64,000 nucleotides of DNA from Spodoptera frugiperda (Eukaryota > Arthropoda > Insecta > Lepidoptera > Noctuidae). The first letter of the stretch is position 1. Each line of letters begins with the position of its first letter. The notes under the pieces were generated by a model. The model had not been told where the DNA came from, ran no database searches, and saw only the letters and a program-made list of their open reading frames with translations. A program made the translations under genes and the position numbers. Below, piece after piece: positions 1 to 10,800 of this stretch. Where the stretch lies: NCBI RefSeq assembly GCF_023101765.2, contig NC_064213.1, forward strand, positions 4,650,001 to 4,714,000, in the 5' to 3' direction.

Positions 1-259
1 GAAGGGGTAGGCAGAGGTGCACATTATGGCACGTAATGCCACTGTGTACACCCACATTTCACAATTTATGTTGTAAGTCCCATGTAATAGGTGGTGAGCC
101 TATTGCCATATATCGGGCACATTTCCAGACTCCGTGCTACCACTGAGAATTTTTTGAAAAACCGAAAAAAGCCCAGTGATACTTCGCCCGACCCGGGAAT
201 CGAACCCGAGACCCCTTGCTCGGCAGTCGCACTTGCAACCACTCGGCCAAGGAGGCAGT
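1..259 (-). repeat. tRNA-derived SINE (family S1), 3' end cut by the window
   Basis: On the minus strand it starts near 259 with an A-box-like TTGGCCGAGTGG and a B-box-like GGGTTCGATTCCC, i.e. a tRNA-related head. A conserved body and a tail ending in CTCTGCCTACCCCTTC follow. A second near-complete copy is at 29140-29430, and tail fragments are at 8390, 33500 and 40440. It lies in the last visible intron of amylase copy 1. Confidence 0.8.
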
Positions 260-320
260 CATTAATTTAGTCATTTGTATGTAAAAATCTAAATACCTCA
301 AATAGCTATTGACAACATAC

Positions 321-3300
321 CTGGAGGGTCTCGTTCAAGTCCCAGTATTCATTGTTGAAAGCGACGAAACCAGCGTTTCCTCTGCAGAAGGCAATCTGGT
401 TGCCGCCGTTGTCCCACCAGTTGGATAGAGCGCTGTTGCCAGCCTGGTTTCTGAAGGCAACCATGCTGTAGATCTGGCGCCAACGGTGCTCACAGATCCA
501 TCCGTTACCGCAGGATTGGTCCTGAAGAAATAAAAGAAGTTGAAGATGGTATCCAATGGGTGCTAATTTGACTCTCTTGTATTCCATAAAAGGCCTAATT
601 TATCTGATATCTGTTTAAAGTATTGAAACTTACAGAGTTGATGGAGGGAGAGATGATGTTGCCGCTGCTGTCCATTGGAGGTCCAGCCTCAGTGTCGTGG
701 AAGTCGAAGGAGCTCATCAGCTGAGGCCAGCCGTAAGGATGGGCCAACATGAAGGCAATAGCACCCTTGTACTGTTTAGCGTTCTTGTAGGTAAGGATGT
801 TTCCACCAGCACCGTGACCTCTTTGGTTGTCGTGGTTGTCAATGAAGGTAAGAGAATCGCCAGAAGCAAGAAGACCCCATGCAGGTCCGAAGTTGTGCAA
901 CCATCTGAGTTGGTTTCCACGGTTGAAGGCGCGGCTGAGTTCCATACCGAATTTGAACTCTGTGACGGCGGCAAGAGGAGTGTACTCATCGCGGGAGATG
1001 ACTTCACCACCAAGGTCAATGACTTCCTGGTAGATGTAAGGGCGAGCGCCAGAGGGGAAACCGTGGGCAGTGTTGAGGTTGTGTAGCCTGTCGTAGATGA
1101 CACGCAAGTCTCCGGGCCACATGTGTTTGGCAGCGTCAATTCTGTTGGCAAATAGAATTAAGATTATTGTAGAAACTAAAATAAATAACTGCCAGGTAAA
1201 ATTGCTCTTAACTGGTAAACAACTGGTCATTGGGAATACAATTAATATTTTACCTGAATCCAGCAACACCCAAGTTGATGAGGTGGTTCATGTAGTTTAC
1301 GATCTGTTGACGGACGTATTCATTGCCCTGGTTCAAGTCCTTCAGACCAGACAGCTCGCAGTTACGTACCTATAACAGGATAAAGAAATTGTAGAAAGAA
1401 GAACGTAGTTCCATATCACACTGACTTATCTATGGATACCACATTCTGAGTAAAAATATCTACGAATTTCGTTTAACGAAACTAATAACAAAGAACGCAA
1501 TTAATCTATACTTCTATACTAATACATAAAGCTGAAGAAGCTGTTTATTTGAACGCGCTAATCTCTGGAACTACTGGTCCGATTTGAATAATTCTTTTTG
1601 TGTTGGGTAGTGCATTTATCAAGGAAGGCTAAAGGCTATAAAACATCACGCTATGACCAATAGGAGCCAAGCAGAGCAAACCGCGCGGAAGTAGCTAGTG
1701 TTAAACAAATTACCCTATCAGCGCAGCAGCCGTAGTCGTGGCCTTGAATGACACAGTGGGGCCAGTTGAAGTCGTTCCTGCCGTATGGCACGCCAGGGTA
1801 GCCCCAGTTGCCGAAGTCGGCGGTGCTGCCACCAGTACCAGTGTTCTCATTCCATGTGCCTGTCATGTGGTTGATGATGGCATCGACGTAGATTCTGTAA
1901 AGAAGAAACAGATTTAAAATAATGAAAGAGATTGTTAAGTAAAAAGAATTCGAAGACTGAAAGAATTTTATTAATGTTAAGCCTTTAACTGCCATCAGAA
2001 AATTGTTGAAGGCAAATCCTCCACTAACGTAGGTCACCGGTGATCTACGTGACAGTTAACTTGAGAGGACAACTTTTTTGAGAATAACCGAATCAAATTC
2101 TTCTCTAGTTTAGTAGTGATTAGGATTCATGTTCCTTATAATCATCATGAACAAAGGACTGAAGGGAACTTAAGTTGTTTGTTACTGTTGATAATGATAT
2201 CATTATAATTGAAACTCTACACAGCTGATGATAAGGTAATACAAATTCCTTGCTGGCTTGCTTAATCCTCGGAAATTATCACTATCTTGATAATAATGGG
2301 TGTTAAAGCTATCTGAATGAAAATCTCAAAAGGCTAAGAACTAACCTGACACCAGCGTCGTTACATTTGCGCACCATGTTAGCGAACTGTTGTTCGTTAC
2401 CGGAGCGGGTGACAAGGCGGTAGGAGATGGGCTGGTAACGTTCCCACCAGGGGCGTTGGCGAGACCAGATGGCAAGGTTCTCATTGGGAGGAGAGATCTG
2501 AAAAGAAGAATTGGAGCCATTACTACAAAAACTCAGAAAATTTAAGAAACTCGTCTTAAAAACATATGGACCGTTTGAAATAAGTCCAGACTTAGTTGAA
2601 GATCAGTAATCTGCTATCCAAACACATAATTCTTCTCTTATCTTCTCTCTTCTTCTTAAGAGATGACTAAGAAAAGATATTTAATTACTTTTCTGTTGAT
2701 AAAATGGTATGACGCTTCTATATGTTATTATCAATTTAATGCTATCAAGAATTGATACTGTCATGGCGGTAATCTTGAATACTGTAGATACCTCCTGTTA
2801 TTAAATTAATACACGATATGACTTGTTAAAAACAGAGATTGATAGTCGTTGATAAAGGTTTTTGTAGATTTGTCATCTATTAAGTGGGCCTATCCACGCA
2901 ATCGATAAATAAACTTGATTAAGATCTTTAGCATTGTTTTTAGGCTTATTTCTGTTGGTTGAGGTTTAAGTGACCGATACCGATACCTACAACTACTGGT
3001 CTAGTCAGTCTACTGGCCTCTAATAGAATTCTGCGTTTTGATCTAGCGATTGAGATAAATATAATGAATACAAAATAGGAGCACTTTCTTCAGCTTCTCG
3101 AGAAATCATTAATTTATTTTTAGGGTACAAGCCGGCAAACCAGCAGACGGATCACCTGATGGTAAGCAATCACCGCCACCCATGGACACCAGAGGCGTTA
3201 CAAGTGCGTTGCGGGCTTTTGGGGGTTTGTAATTTAAGGGTTGTTGGGTAATCGGGGATTGGGAAGGGGGTAATTGGGCCTCCGGTATATAAATACCTAC

Positions 3301-3517
3301 TAAAATTGGATAACTACAAAAGAACAATTCGATTTTTGCTTCTTACCTGAATACCACCATATCCTCTGGGTCCTAAGAAAGTTTCGCACTCTCTTGCGAT
3401 GTCATCCCACTTCCACTCAAACAGGTGAACCATAGTCGTACGGCCTGATGCATAGTGAGGGTTTTTGTAGGCCAGTGCCAGAGTCACGGCCGCCAGGCAA
3501 AGGATGAGCCGAAACAT
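321..3517 (-). CDS. Amy: Alpha-amylase, copy 1 (digestive type), 3' end beyond the window
   Basis: Secreted endo-1,4-alpha-glucosidase that cuts starch. Coding exons in gene order: 3347-3517, 2346-2497, 1714-1894, 1254-1369, 634-1141, 321-521. All have GT/AG borders and consistent phase, giving 443 codons. The last exon (C-terminal domain, about 55 codons in copies 2 and 3) is not in the window. ATG 3517 opens a hydrophobic signal peptide (MFRLILCLAAVTLALA). I see the calcium-site motif DAIINHM, the nucleophile in RIDAAKHMWP (Asp209), the acid in YIYQEV (Glu246), the third acid in IDNHDNQRGHG (Asp311) and the glycine-rich loop GHGAGG. In PYGWPQLMSSF, Gln replaces the usual chloride-binding Arg, as known for lepidopteran amylases. 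Codons are GC-rich, unlike copies 2 and 3, which fits strong midgut expression (inference). The family assignment is certain. Confidence 0.93.
1535..1670 (+). repeat. Helitron-like interspersed repeat fragment
   Basis: Contains the block around GCGCTAATCTCTGGAACTAC and CATCACGCTATGACCAATAG, which I recognise as a repeat common in moth genomes. It sits in an intron of amylase copy 1. Class assignment is from memory and tentative. Confidence 0.45.
1970..2060 (+). repeat. Interspersed repeat family C, fragment
   Basis: Shares the block TTGAAGGCAAATCCTCC and GGTCACCGGTGA with copies at 38480 and 62280, and a more diverged copy at 31845. The class is unknown to me. Confidence 0.6.
3118..3292 (-). 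repeat. Interspersed repeat family B (SINE-like), in amylase copy 1 intron
   Basis: Minus-strand copy with the diagnostic segments for GCAACGCACTTGTAACGCC and ACCATCAGGTGATCCGTC. Further copies lie at 7557, 15495, 33990, 35890, 45973 and 47900. Two small reading frames here are artefacts of the repeat. Confidence 0.7.
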
Positions 3518-4697
3518 CCTGAAAAACCACAATATAATAGTCAAACACTAGTAAATATGGCAAATTAACGACACTAAAATGATTTTTCGAACACTTTTAA
3601 TGAATAAATGTTCGCAATTGAGATCATGAACACGAAGTGCAGTGAAATTGATACTCTATTTGAAATCGAATAACATGATAAAGTAACACGTAGCTCTGCC
3701 TATTCTGCCAATAGGTACGATTATTTATTGTTACAATCAACTGCATTGAACAACAAATCACTATTAATTTATCTATTAAATGCAGTAAAATAGCGTCCAT
3801 ATTTTCACAATAAAAGATTTAAAGAAGATATTTGTTAAATATAAATACTATAATTTTACACAAGCCAGATAGAAAATTACCGTGTTCTAATGAAGAAATG
3901 CTTCCTACTAAAACACACACTTTGAAATTGTATTATCTATTTGTATTCAATAAAACACTCTATACTGACTTGACTAAGGTACACAATGAATTGTTGATCC
4001 ACTACCTATGTAATATTATAATCACGATATTTTGCTTGACGTAACTAAACAATACGATACGATACAATTTATCAATAGACTATGTATGTGTTTTGAAATG
4101 AGAGTATTGTAATGATTATTTCCTCAATATTACTCGGATACATAGAAGAGTCATATAGTTGCAGTGTTTGTTATGTGCTATGTTTGAAATAAAAAATCAA
4201 CTAAAGTTTTATTAACGCGTAATATTCGCGGATTCTTGGTATTCGAACGCAGATCCACACTAAACACAATGTGTTTTCTATTGTTTTATATATACCTGTC
4301 TTATATACTTGTGTACGAGAGATTAAAGAGAGGTTAAAAGATGGCAAAAATGTTATTGACCAAACAAAACAGAACATGTAATAATTCAATTTAAAGTGCA
4401 ATTTACAAATATTTTACTCTAGATATTATTTATGTATTAAATCAAAATATAATTAAACGGATGCTATTTGTGAGAAAAACGCAGTATAAAGCAAATGACG
4501 ATTTTTAATATCTTTTTATAAGAATGATATTTTTATTACTGAAAATCAGTGATGGTGATAAGTATCTCATAAAATGAGAGATAATACTACACCATGATAT
4601 TATAAAAAAGTGAATTTTAAATGAAATTGTAAGAAATTGACTTACCTTACGCTTATTACCCCTTAGTGCACTATAACAGTAGATAGAAAAGTCTGCG
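3518..4697 (-). other. 5' untranslated exon and first intron of amylase copy 1
   Basis: A polypyrimidine tract and AG end at 3519, one base before the ATG, so an upstream noncoding exon is expected. On the minus strand a good donor (GTAAG) lies at 4645-4641. The exon before it runs back about 50 bases to just below a TATA box at 4722-4728. The intron between is roughly 1.1 kb, AT-rich and without a gene. The transcription start near 4695 is inferred from TATA spacing. Confidence 0.6.
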
Positions 4698-4720
4698 TTG
4701 GCCCTCCTACTGCGCCCACG

Positions 4721-4729
4721 CTTATATAC
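4721..4729 (-). promoter_or_regulatory. TATA box of amylase copy 1
   Basis: On the minus strand the sequence reads GTATATAAG, a textbook TATA box, about 75 bases upstream of the first-exon donor. Single strong TATA boxes are usual for highly expressed insect digestive-enzyme genes. This is the clearest promoter signal in the window. Confidence 0.65.
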
Positions 4730-5329
4730 AACGAGATAAAAACCTCAGTCTACGACTTAATATCTATATTATCTTTTAATTATTATAATCTTCGATAAAA
4801 TGGTCCAAAAACAATAATAATCTAAGATTTCGTACGATGATTGTAATTATACTTAAGATTTTTGGATATTATATAATTTTTTTGTAGTAGAAAGTTCTAA
4901 AATACATGCAGATTTTTTGATAAATGCATCAACGAGGATGCATGATAGCGCAATTAGGTATTTTAATGACATTTATGTACAATCTCAATAACAATAATAA
5001 TAAATGAATGTTTTTACTCACTTCTTCGATGTACATAAGTAAACAAGTACTGTATTATTTTGTTTTTTAATCTGTAATTACTTCATATTGTTGTTGTTAT
5101 TTGAAATCGAAATTTTGACATTAGTAGACGTCTCAATTGTTGTGTTAGATATATTATATATTTTGTTAATGTCAGTGACCATTACTTAGCTGTAAGTTAT
5201 AGTTTACCTTTTTGCGTGTTCCGAACTAACGAATGCTGTATATTAAATTATGTGTCTACTAAAATGTCATTTAAAAAAAATATTAATGAAGTACTAACTT
5301 CTGCCAGCAGCTTCGGGATACAAAGTAGC

Positions 5330-5566
5330 CTATATTATTATGACGCCTATATCTATTATATAAAAATAAGTCTTTTTATTATTCCTGACGCTATAACTCC
5401 AGAACGCAGGAACCGATTTCCACGGTTTTACATTCGTTGGAAAGGTCTTCCATGAGGTTTATAGCAAAGAAAATTTAGGAATAAAATCTAGAGAAACGCA
5501 GGAAGACAGGAAAATCACTGATGGCGATACGGAGTTCGCCGGGTTTACTAGTGATATATAATAATA
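5330..5566 (+). repeat. Helitron-like repeat ending CTAG|T
   Basis: Shares with 9552-9715 the blocks TATATAAAAATAAGTC, CCGATTTCCACGGTTTT and GAGGTTTATAGCAAAGAAAA. Both copies end GTTCGCCGGGTTT(A/G)CTAGT or close to it. A CTAG end followed by T is Helitron-like; the class is an inference. Confidence 0.55.
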
Positions 5567-5962
5567 TTCCAAATTTAATCTCGGTCCTTTCAGTTGTTTT
5601 GATGTGAAGTAAACAAACAAACAATCAAGTATACAAACTTTCGGATTTATAATATTAGTAGGATGTCTTGAGTTTCATTTTCATCATCAACAGTTTTTTA
5701 TCGTCCTTAATTTTGACACTTGGTAGCCGGAGTGGAGTTTGCAGTTTAAATAGTTTAGGTTTTTTCAGAGTGCGTTGATACCTGATAGTTTTCAAATATG
5801 TGGTTCTTAAGTTGGCATTTAAGACATCTAGGTGTTCTACTATGCATTCAAGATTGAGATTAACAAGAATAAACGTATTTTTTTTAAATACAAATTAAGT
5901 TATTTTGAATCTTATTTCAATGAATTTAGAATTTATTGATACCACAATGCCGCGGCATGCCA

Positions 5963-6006
5963 CGGCACGACACGGATGCCGTACTGTACCATGCCGTGTC
6001 GTGCCG
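5963..6006. repeat. GC-rich imperfect hairpin
   Basis: Arms 5963-5975 (CGGCACGACACGG) and 5994-6006 are exact reverse complements around an 18-base loop. They stand out in very AT-rich surroundings. Confidence 0.7.
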
Positions 6007-6499
6007 GCAGTGGGCGCTGACGTTAATTACTCATTCGAAGTAGCTTCGAATGGGGAAGAATGAACAAGAAAGTAAGAAACTATTATTTTATTTCATAGTA
6101 TCGCTCTATTGCAAGACATTAATTTTTATTCAATAATACAATAGTACAGTTATTACGGACCAAGAACTTTCTACTATTTTCATATCTATTTATATAACAC
6201 GGTTTTTAACAGTTAGAAAAAAAAACAACATTGATTTTAACATTTTATTTATGATACATGCTAACAATTTTCATTATCCCTAAAAATGTATTTTTAATTC
6301 AAGAATGATAATTTAAAAGATTTTTTATAACTTTTCTCCTGTTCTTCGTAATGGCATCGTGACTGTGCTGATGCTTGCATGTAAACTTCTTAGTACCTAG
6401 TTTGCATGAATGACTGAAAAAAAAAAAACATTGAAACCATAAAATATAATAACAAATGTAAGAAGGCCATTTTTTGCTACTTAGGTGAGGAAGCGTTAG

Positions 6500-6665
6500 A
6501 CTCTTGTTTTTTTTATGGTGAACAATCACCCAATGGCTTCTCCCGCCCTGGGCGAAGCGAGAGGAAGTGTCCAACTTTTACTAACTAAAAACCACTTCAT
6601 TCCTACTCCTACTGTTCGAGACGGAGCCCCGGTAGCACGCTTGGTAGTCTGGAACTCTGGGATAA
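6500..6665 (+). repeat. Interspersed repeat family A
   Basis: Recognised by blocks like CTTCTCCCGCC-GGGCGA-GCGAGAGG, TACTCCTACTGTTCGAGACGG and GCCCCGGTA. Other copies: 8930-9060, 19850-19990, 27100-27250, 43790-43930 (minus), 58565-58660 and 62000-62140 (minus). Small reading frames in these copies are not genes. Confidence 0.65.
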
Positions 6666-7556
6666 CAATGCAATATCCCTTTTCTCACACATGTACCTAT
6701 GTACCTATACTACTACTAAAATCTTAAATTCATCAATACTCCATGACAGTCTATTGCGAGACTGCATATAAAGGGTTTAGCATATTAAAATTAAACTCAT
6801 AACATTTATTCCAATTAAACCATAAACAGGTGCTTTTGAAATGTCCACAAAGGAAAAAAAATATAGTCTGTAAGTCAGTCAGTCTGACTGTCGGTGAAGC
6901 AAGGTGCTCATTCCAAAGTGTAGCTTCGAATGGAGAAGAACGAGCAAGGAACTTGTTACTATTAAAAAAATATATGTAAAAAATTGTTTCAATCAATAAT
7001 TGTACATTTATACGAAAACAATGCAGAGATAATAATAACTATTTATTAAACTACTGTAAATGATTTGAAACATGTATTATAGGTACTTCATGAAAACGTC
7101 GAATCGTGTTTTTACGCATTAATGTCTTCTAGCACCGTCAATAAAAGCAAAAACACTAGACAAATAAATATTGTCCTATGTCAACATTAATGTTTATTGC
7201 TGCTTACCTGCATTGATCAATATTACGTCATATTATTTTATCAATAATACCTAATATTGTAAATCTGATTACCAACAGATAAGTAAATAGGTACATTAAC
7301 ATCGATGCACGACGGAAGAGCGTGATTATTCCAAAATTATCAGATAATACTAAGATTATAGTATACCATAATTATTATGAACAATAATACCAAAACATAA
7401 TTATCATGAACACTGCACATTAAGGACACAAGATTACGGAACAAAGGTTAAGAAGTAATAGATTATAACACAACCGGATAAGATTTAAAATCGCTTGCTG
7501 ATTATAAATATTGCATCTGTGTAACCATATTACTTTTAGCTTTTTAGATAAGTTTT

Positions 7557-7782
7557 TTTTGTTAGTATAAGCCGGTAAACGATTAGACGAATCACCTGAT
7601 GCCCAATTATCTCACTTCCCAATCATCCTAAACCCCGAATTCCCAATATTACCTTTAAATTCCTAACCCCCCAAAAAACTGCACTTGTAACGTCTCTAGT
7701 ATTTCGGGTGACCATGGGCAGCAGCGATTGCTCACCATCAGGTGATCTGTCTGCTTGTTTACCGGGTTATACCATAAAAAAA
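7557..7782. repeat. Family B repeat, composite with inverted ends
   Basis: The left part reads the repeat end on the minus strand (ATAAGCCGGTAAACGATTAG). The right part reads it on the plus strand (ACCATCAGGTGATCTGTCTG). The element is therefore an inverted pair of fragments, just downstream of amylase copy 2. Confidence 0.6.
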
Positions 7783-7847
7783 ATCGCTATTTCAGTGTGA
7801 TTGAGTAATAAATAATATACACACTTGTATTATCTTATTGGAACTAT

Positions 7848-10800
7848 TCAAGTGTATAGTACTATCTTAGATTTAATACGAACCTCAGTCCCGACATGTA
7901 TAGCAAGATGCAGCTCTTCTCCAGCACCAGATAATGTGATTGATGCTGCCCCAGTACTAGACACGGTCACATTCTTCCCAGTGCAAAGGCTTCCTTCTTT
8001 CTGACCAGATATTATGTCACAATATACGCCAGCTGGAAGTCCAGTCTGTGAACAGTTCGATATTTGTTATGGATGCTTTCTTTCTACATCTTCAAAATTA
8101 CAACGTTGCTTAAGGTTTCTTCCAAAGTTAAACTAAAAATTATCCTGTTTTACCCTGTTTAATTTTCATGCTTACTCGTTGGTAAAAGGTACTTTTAATT
8201 CGACCTTTTAATATATGTATCGCCAATCTGGTCGATATATGTCCGGCTAAGGCGTCCACTACCGACGATCCCATTCATATCCGCTCTTTATACTTCTTTC
8301 GTAAACCTGCTTTCATCCATCCTTTCTACATGTCCAAACATTTACCCCTTTAGTACTAATCCTCTTATAATTTTATATTCGAAAGTTAAATCACCCCCAT
8401 TACATGGGACTTAAACACAAATGGTGAAAAGTGGGTGGACATTTTATATCGACATTAGTACGTGCCGTAATGTGTACCTCTGTCTACCCCTTCGGGGTTA
8501 AAAGGCGTGCTGTTGTCGTTGTCGAAAGCTAAACAATGTAATGTGTGTTTATCAGTATATTCATAAACATGGATAATCATTAGCTTTCTAGCTTTATTTT
8601 GGTCCATCATTCAAGACGACTTACCTGGAACTCTCTATTCAACTCTGTTCCCTCTGTGTTGAACACAATGAATCCTTTATTCCCCAAACCGAATGCTATC
8701 TGATTGTTGCCATTATCCCACCAGTTTGAAACAGCAGTATTGTGTACTACGTTTCTGAATCCAACCATTCTGTATACGGGAGCCCATCGATGTTCACATA
8801 CCCAACCTCCACTACACGTATTTTGGTCCTAGAAATGAAATAATATTGGGATAGAAGCGTATATACTTTTATGTCACTTCTATACTAAGAACCAATATCG
8901 TCTACACATTTTTGTAATTACAAGTAATTCAGGGCCATTTTGAGGGGGAGGGGGGGATTATCAAATGACTTTTCCCCGCCCAGGCCAGAGGTAGTGTCAG
9001 ACTCCTGCTTCGAGCCTCGGTTACCTTTACGGTTCTCCATAGCTCCGGTAGAATTCTAAACCTTGAACGAAATTCTAAGTTTCTGTCTTTCTCGTTTAAA
9101 CATAACTTCAACAAAATCAAGATTAGTTTAATTGACAATCTTTAAACATATAAAAACTTTAGGACGCGTACGATTTTGCCATAAACTGCCACTCAACAGA
9201 AGCGGAACCGCCGTTCTTCTTAGTTTTTCATACAAATAAATGATGTGCGCAGCAGCACAGTTACAATACAGCAGCCTACACCTACTCAACGAAAGAAGTT
9301 AATACTTAGTTCAGAGTTAGGGTCTAAACAAAAGAACTAAAATATAAATTATCACATTTGAACCTCCCAAATTAAAACGTTACCTCATTTATGACTGGAG
9401 ATATAATATTTTCATCAGCATCAGCCGGTGGACCTTGATCGAAATCAGTGAAATAGAAACTGCTTGTCATCCGTGGCTGTCCATATGGATGTGCTAGAAG
9501 AAATGCTATCGCAGTCTGTAAGGAAAATTTATTTTTGATGTTATACTACTTATGTATTATATAAAAATAAGTCGGGTTTTCCTTCCTGACGCACGAACCG
9601 ATTTCCACGGTTTTGCATTCATTGGAAAGGTCTCGGGCTCCGTGAGGTTTATAGCAAAGAAAATTCAGGAAAATTTAACATTGGAGGCGAAACGGACTTC
9701 GCCGGGTTTGCTAGTACTGCAAACAAATTCTATAAAATTTGATGGTGCATGGTCTTTTTACTTAGGACTTGCCATTACTTCATTAAGTTATTACCAATTT
9801 ATATGAGTTTATTAAAAATTTGTACCAGTCATCAACAAAAATAAAAAATATCAGCCAATCTGCTCTGGTCATTTGCAAGTTCAATGCTTAGCAAGTCATC
9901 AAGCAATTATATTTTTTATTTACTAAGATAAGATTATTAAAGATCTTAATCTAATTTACCTTATACAAAGTTTCATTTTTGTAAGTCAGTATGAAACCAT
10001 TGCGCTGCGTGTCGTGGTTGTCGACGAATATCACAGCGTTGTCACTGGGCATCATATCTAGTGCCGTTGTTCCCCATGATTCTAAAGTTTTCAAAGGTTT
10101 TTGACCACTGAAAATTAACGCTAATTCCGTTCCAGCCTAAAAAGTAAAAACGTAATAAAGAGGTGGAAAATCAATAAAATCTTATCTAACCTAAACAAGT
10201 TATATTTTTCTTCTTGTTCAAATATTCAACCATTTTATCTACTGGTCAATCATTTATCTTTTGATGGGTCATTGTTCAAATATTGAACCATTTTATCTAC
10301 TGGTCAATCATTTATCTTTTGATGGGTCATTGATGTAAATAATTTTTAGACCCAGAACAGTTCTTTCGGTACATTGCTTACATTTGTGTCATCTCTTTCA
10401 GAGTTCTCCGTAATATTTTGGCACTACATCGTAATACGTTAACCGCCACGTCGGTTACTGGTGACCGAGCTTAGGGAGGATTTACCTTCAACAGTTTCCT
10501 TTCGGTCAAGTCAAGTGTTTAAGTGTGGACTATGTACCTATACCAAATAAAGATATATTGTTAAACACATACCGTGAATTCGGTGACGTCTCCCATATCT
10601 TTATACTCTTCAAATTTGACTGTTCCATCTTTGGACACTTCCTGGTAAATGTAAGGTCTGGAGTTTCTTCGGAACCCATGATTCATGTTCAAATTATTGA
10701 GACGTCTGTAAATCTCATTCAAGTCCTCTGGCCACATGTGCTTGGCTGCGTCCACTCTGAATAATGATATCATTTGAAAATCGCTGTATTTTAGACAAAG

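Larger units (their letters stand above)
4750..7847. other. Intergenic DNA between amylase copies 1 and 2
   Basis: About 3 kb without a supportable gene. It holds a Helitron-like repeat (5330-5566), a GC-rich hairpin (5963-6006), a family A repeat (6500-6660), a composite family B repeat (7557-7782) and otherwise AT-rich sequence. Confidence 0.7.

Noticed and set aside
190..256. A tRNA gene at the left edge
   Set aside because: A and B boxes are present on the minus strand, but no cloverleaf closes, and a long SINE body follows; it is the head of a SINE.
697..1151. Reading frames on both strands overlapping amylase exon 634-1141
   Set aside because: They are shadows of a GC-rich amylase exon; the true frame is fixed by the catalytic motifs and splice phase.
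3518..3544. Upstream ATG at 3544 extending amylase copy 1
   Set aside because: The nine extra codons cover a polypyrimidine tract and splice acceptor, so they are intron; the signal peptide begins at ATG 3517.
10214..10331. CRISPR-like or satellite array
   Set aside because: Only two direct units of 58 bp and no spacers; a simple tandem duplication in an animal intron.
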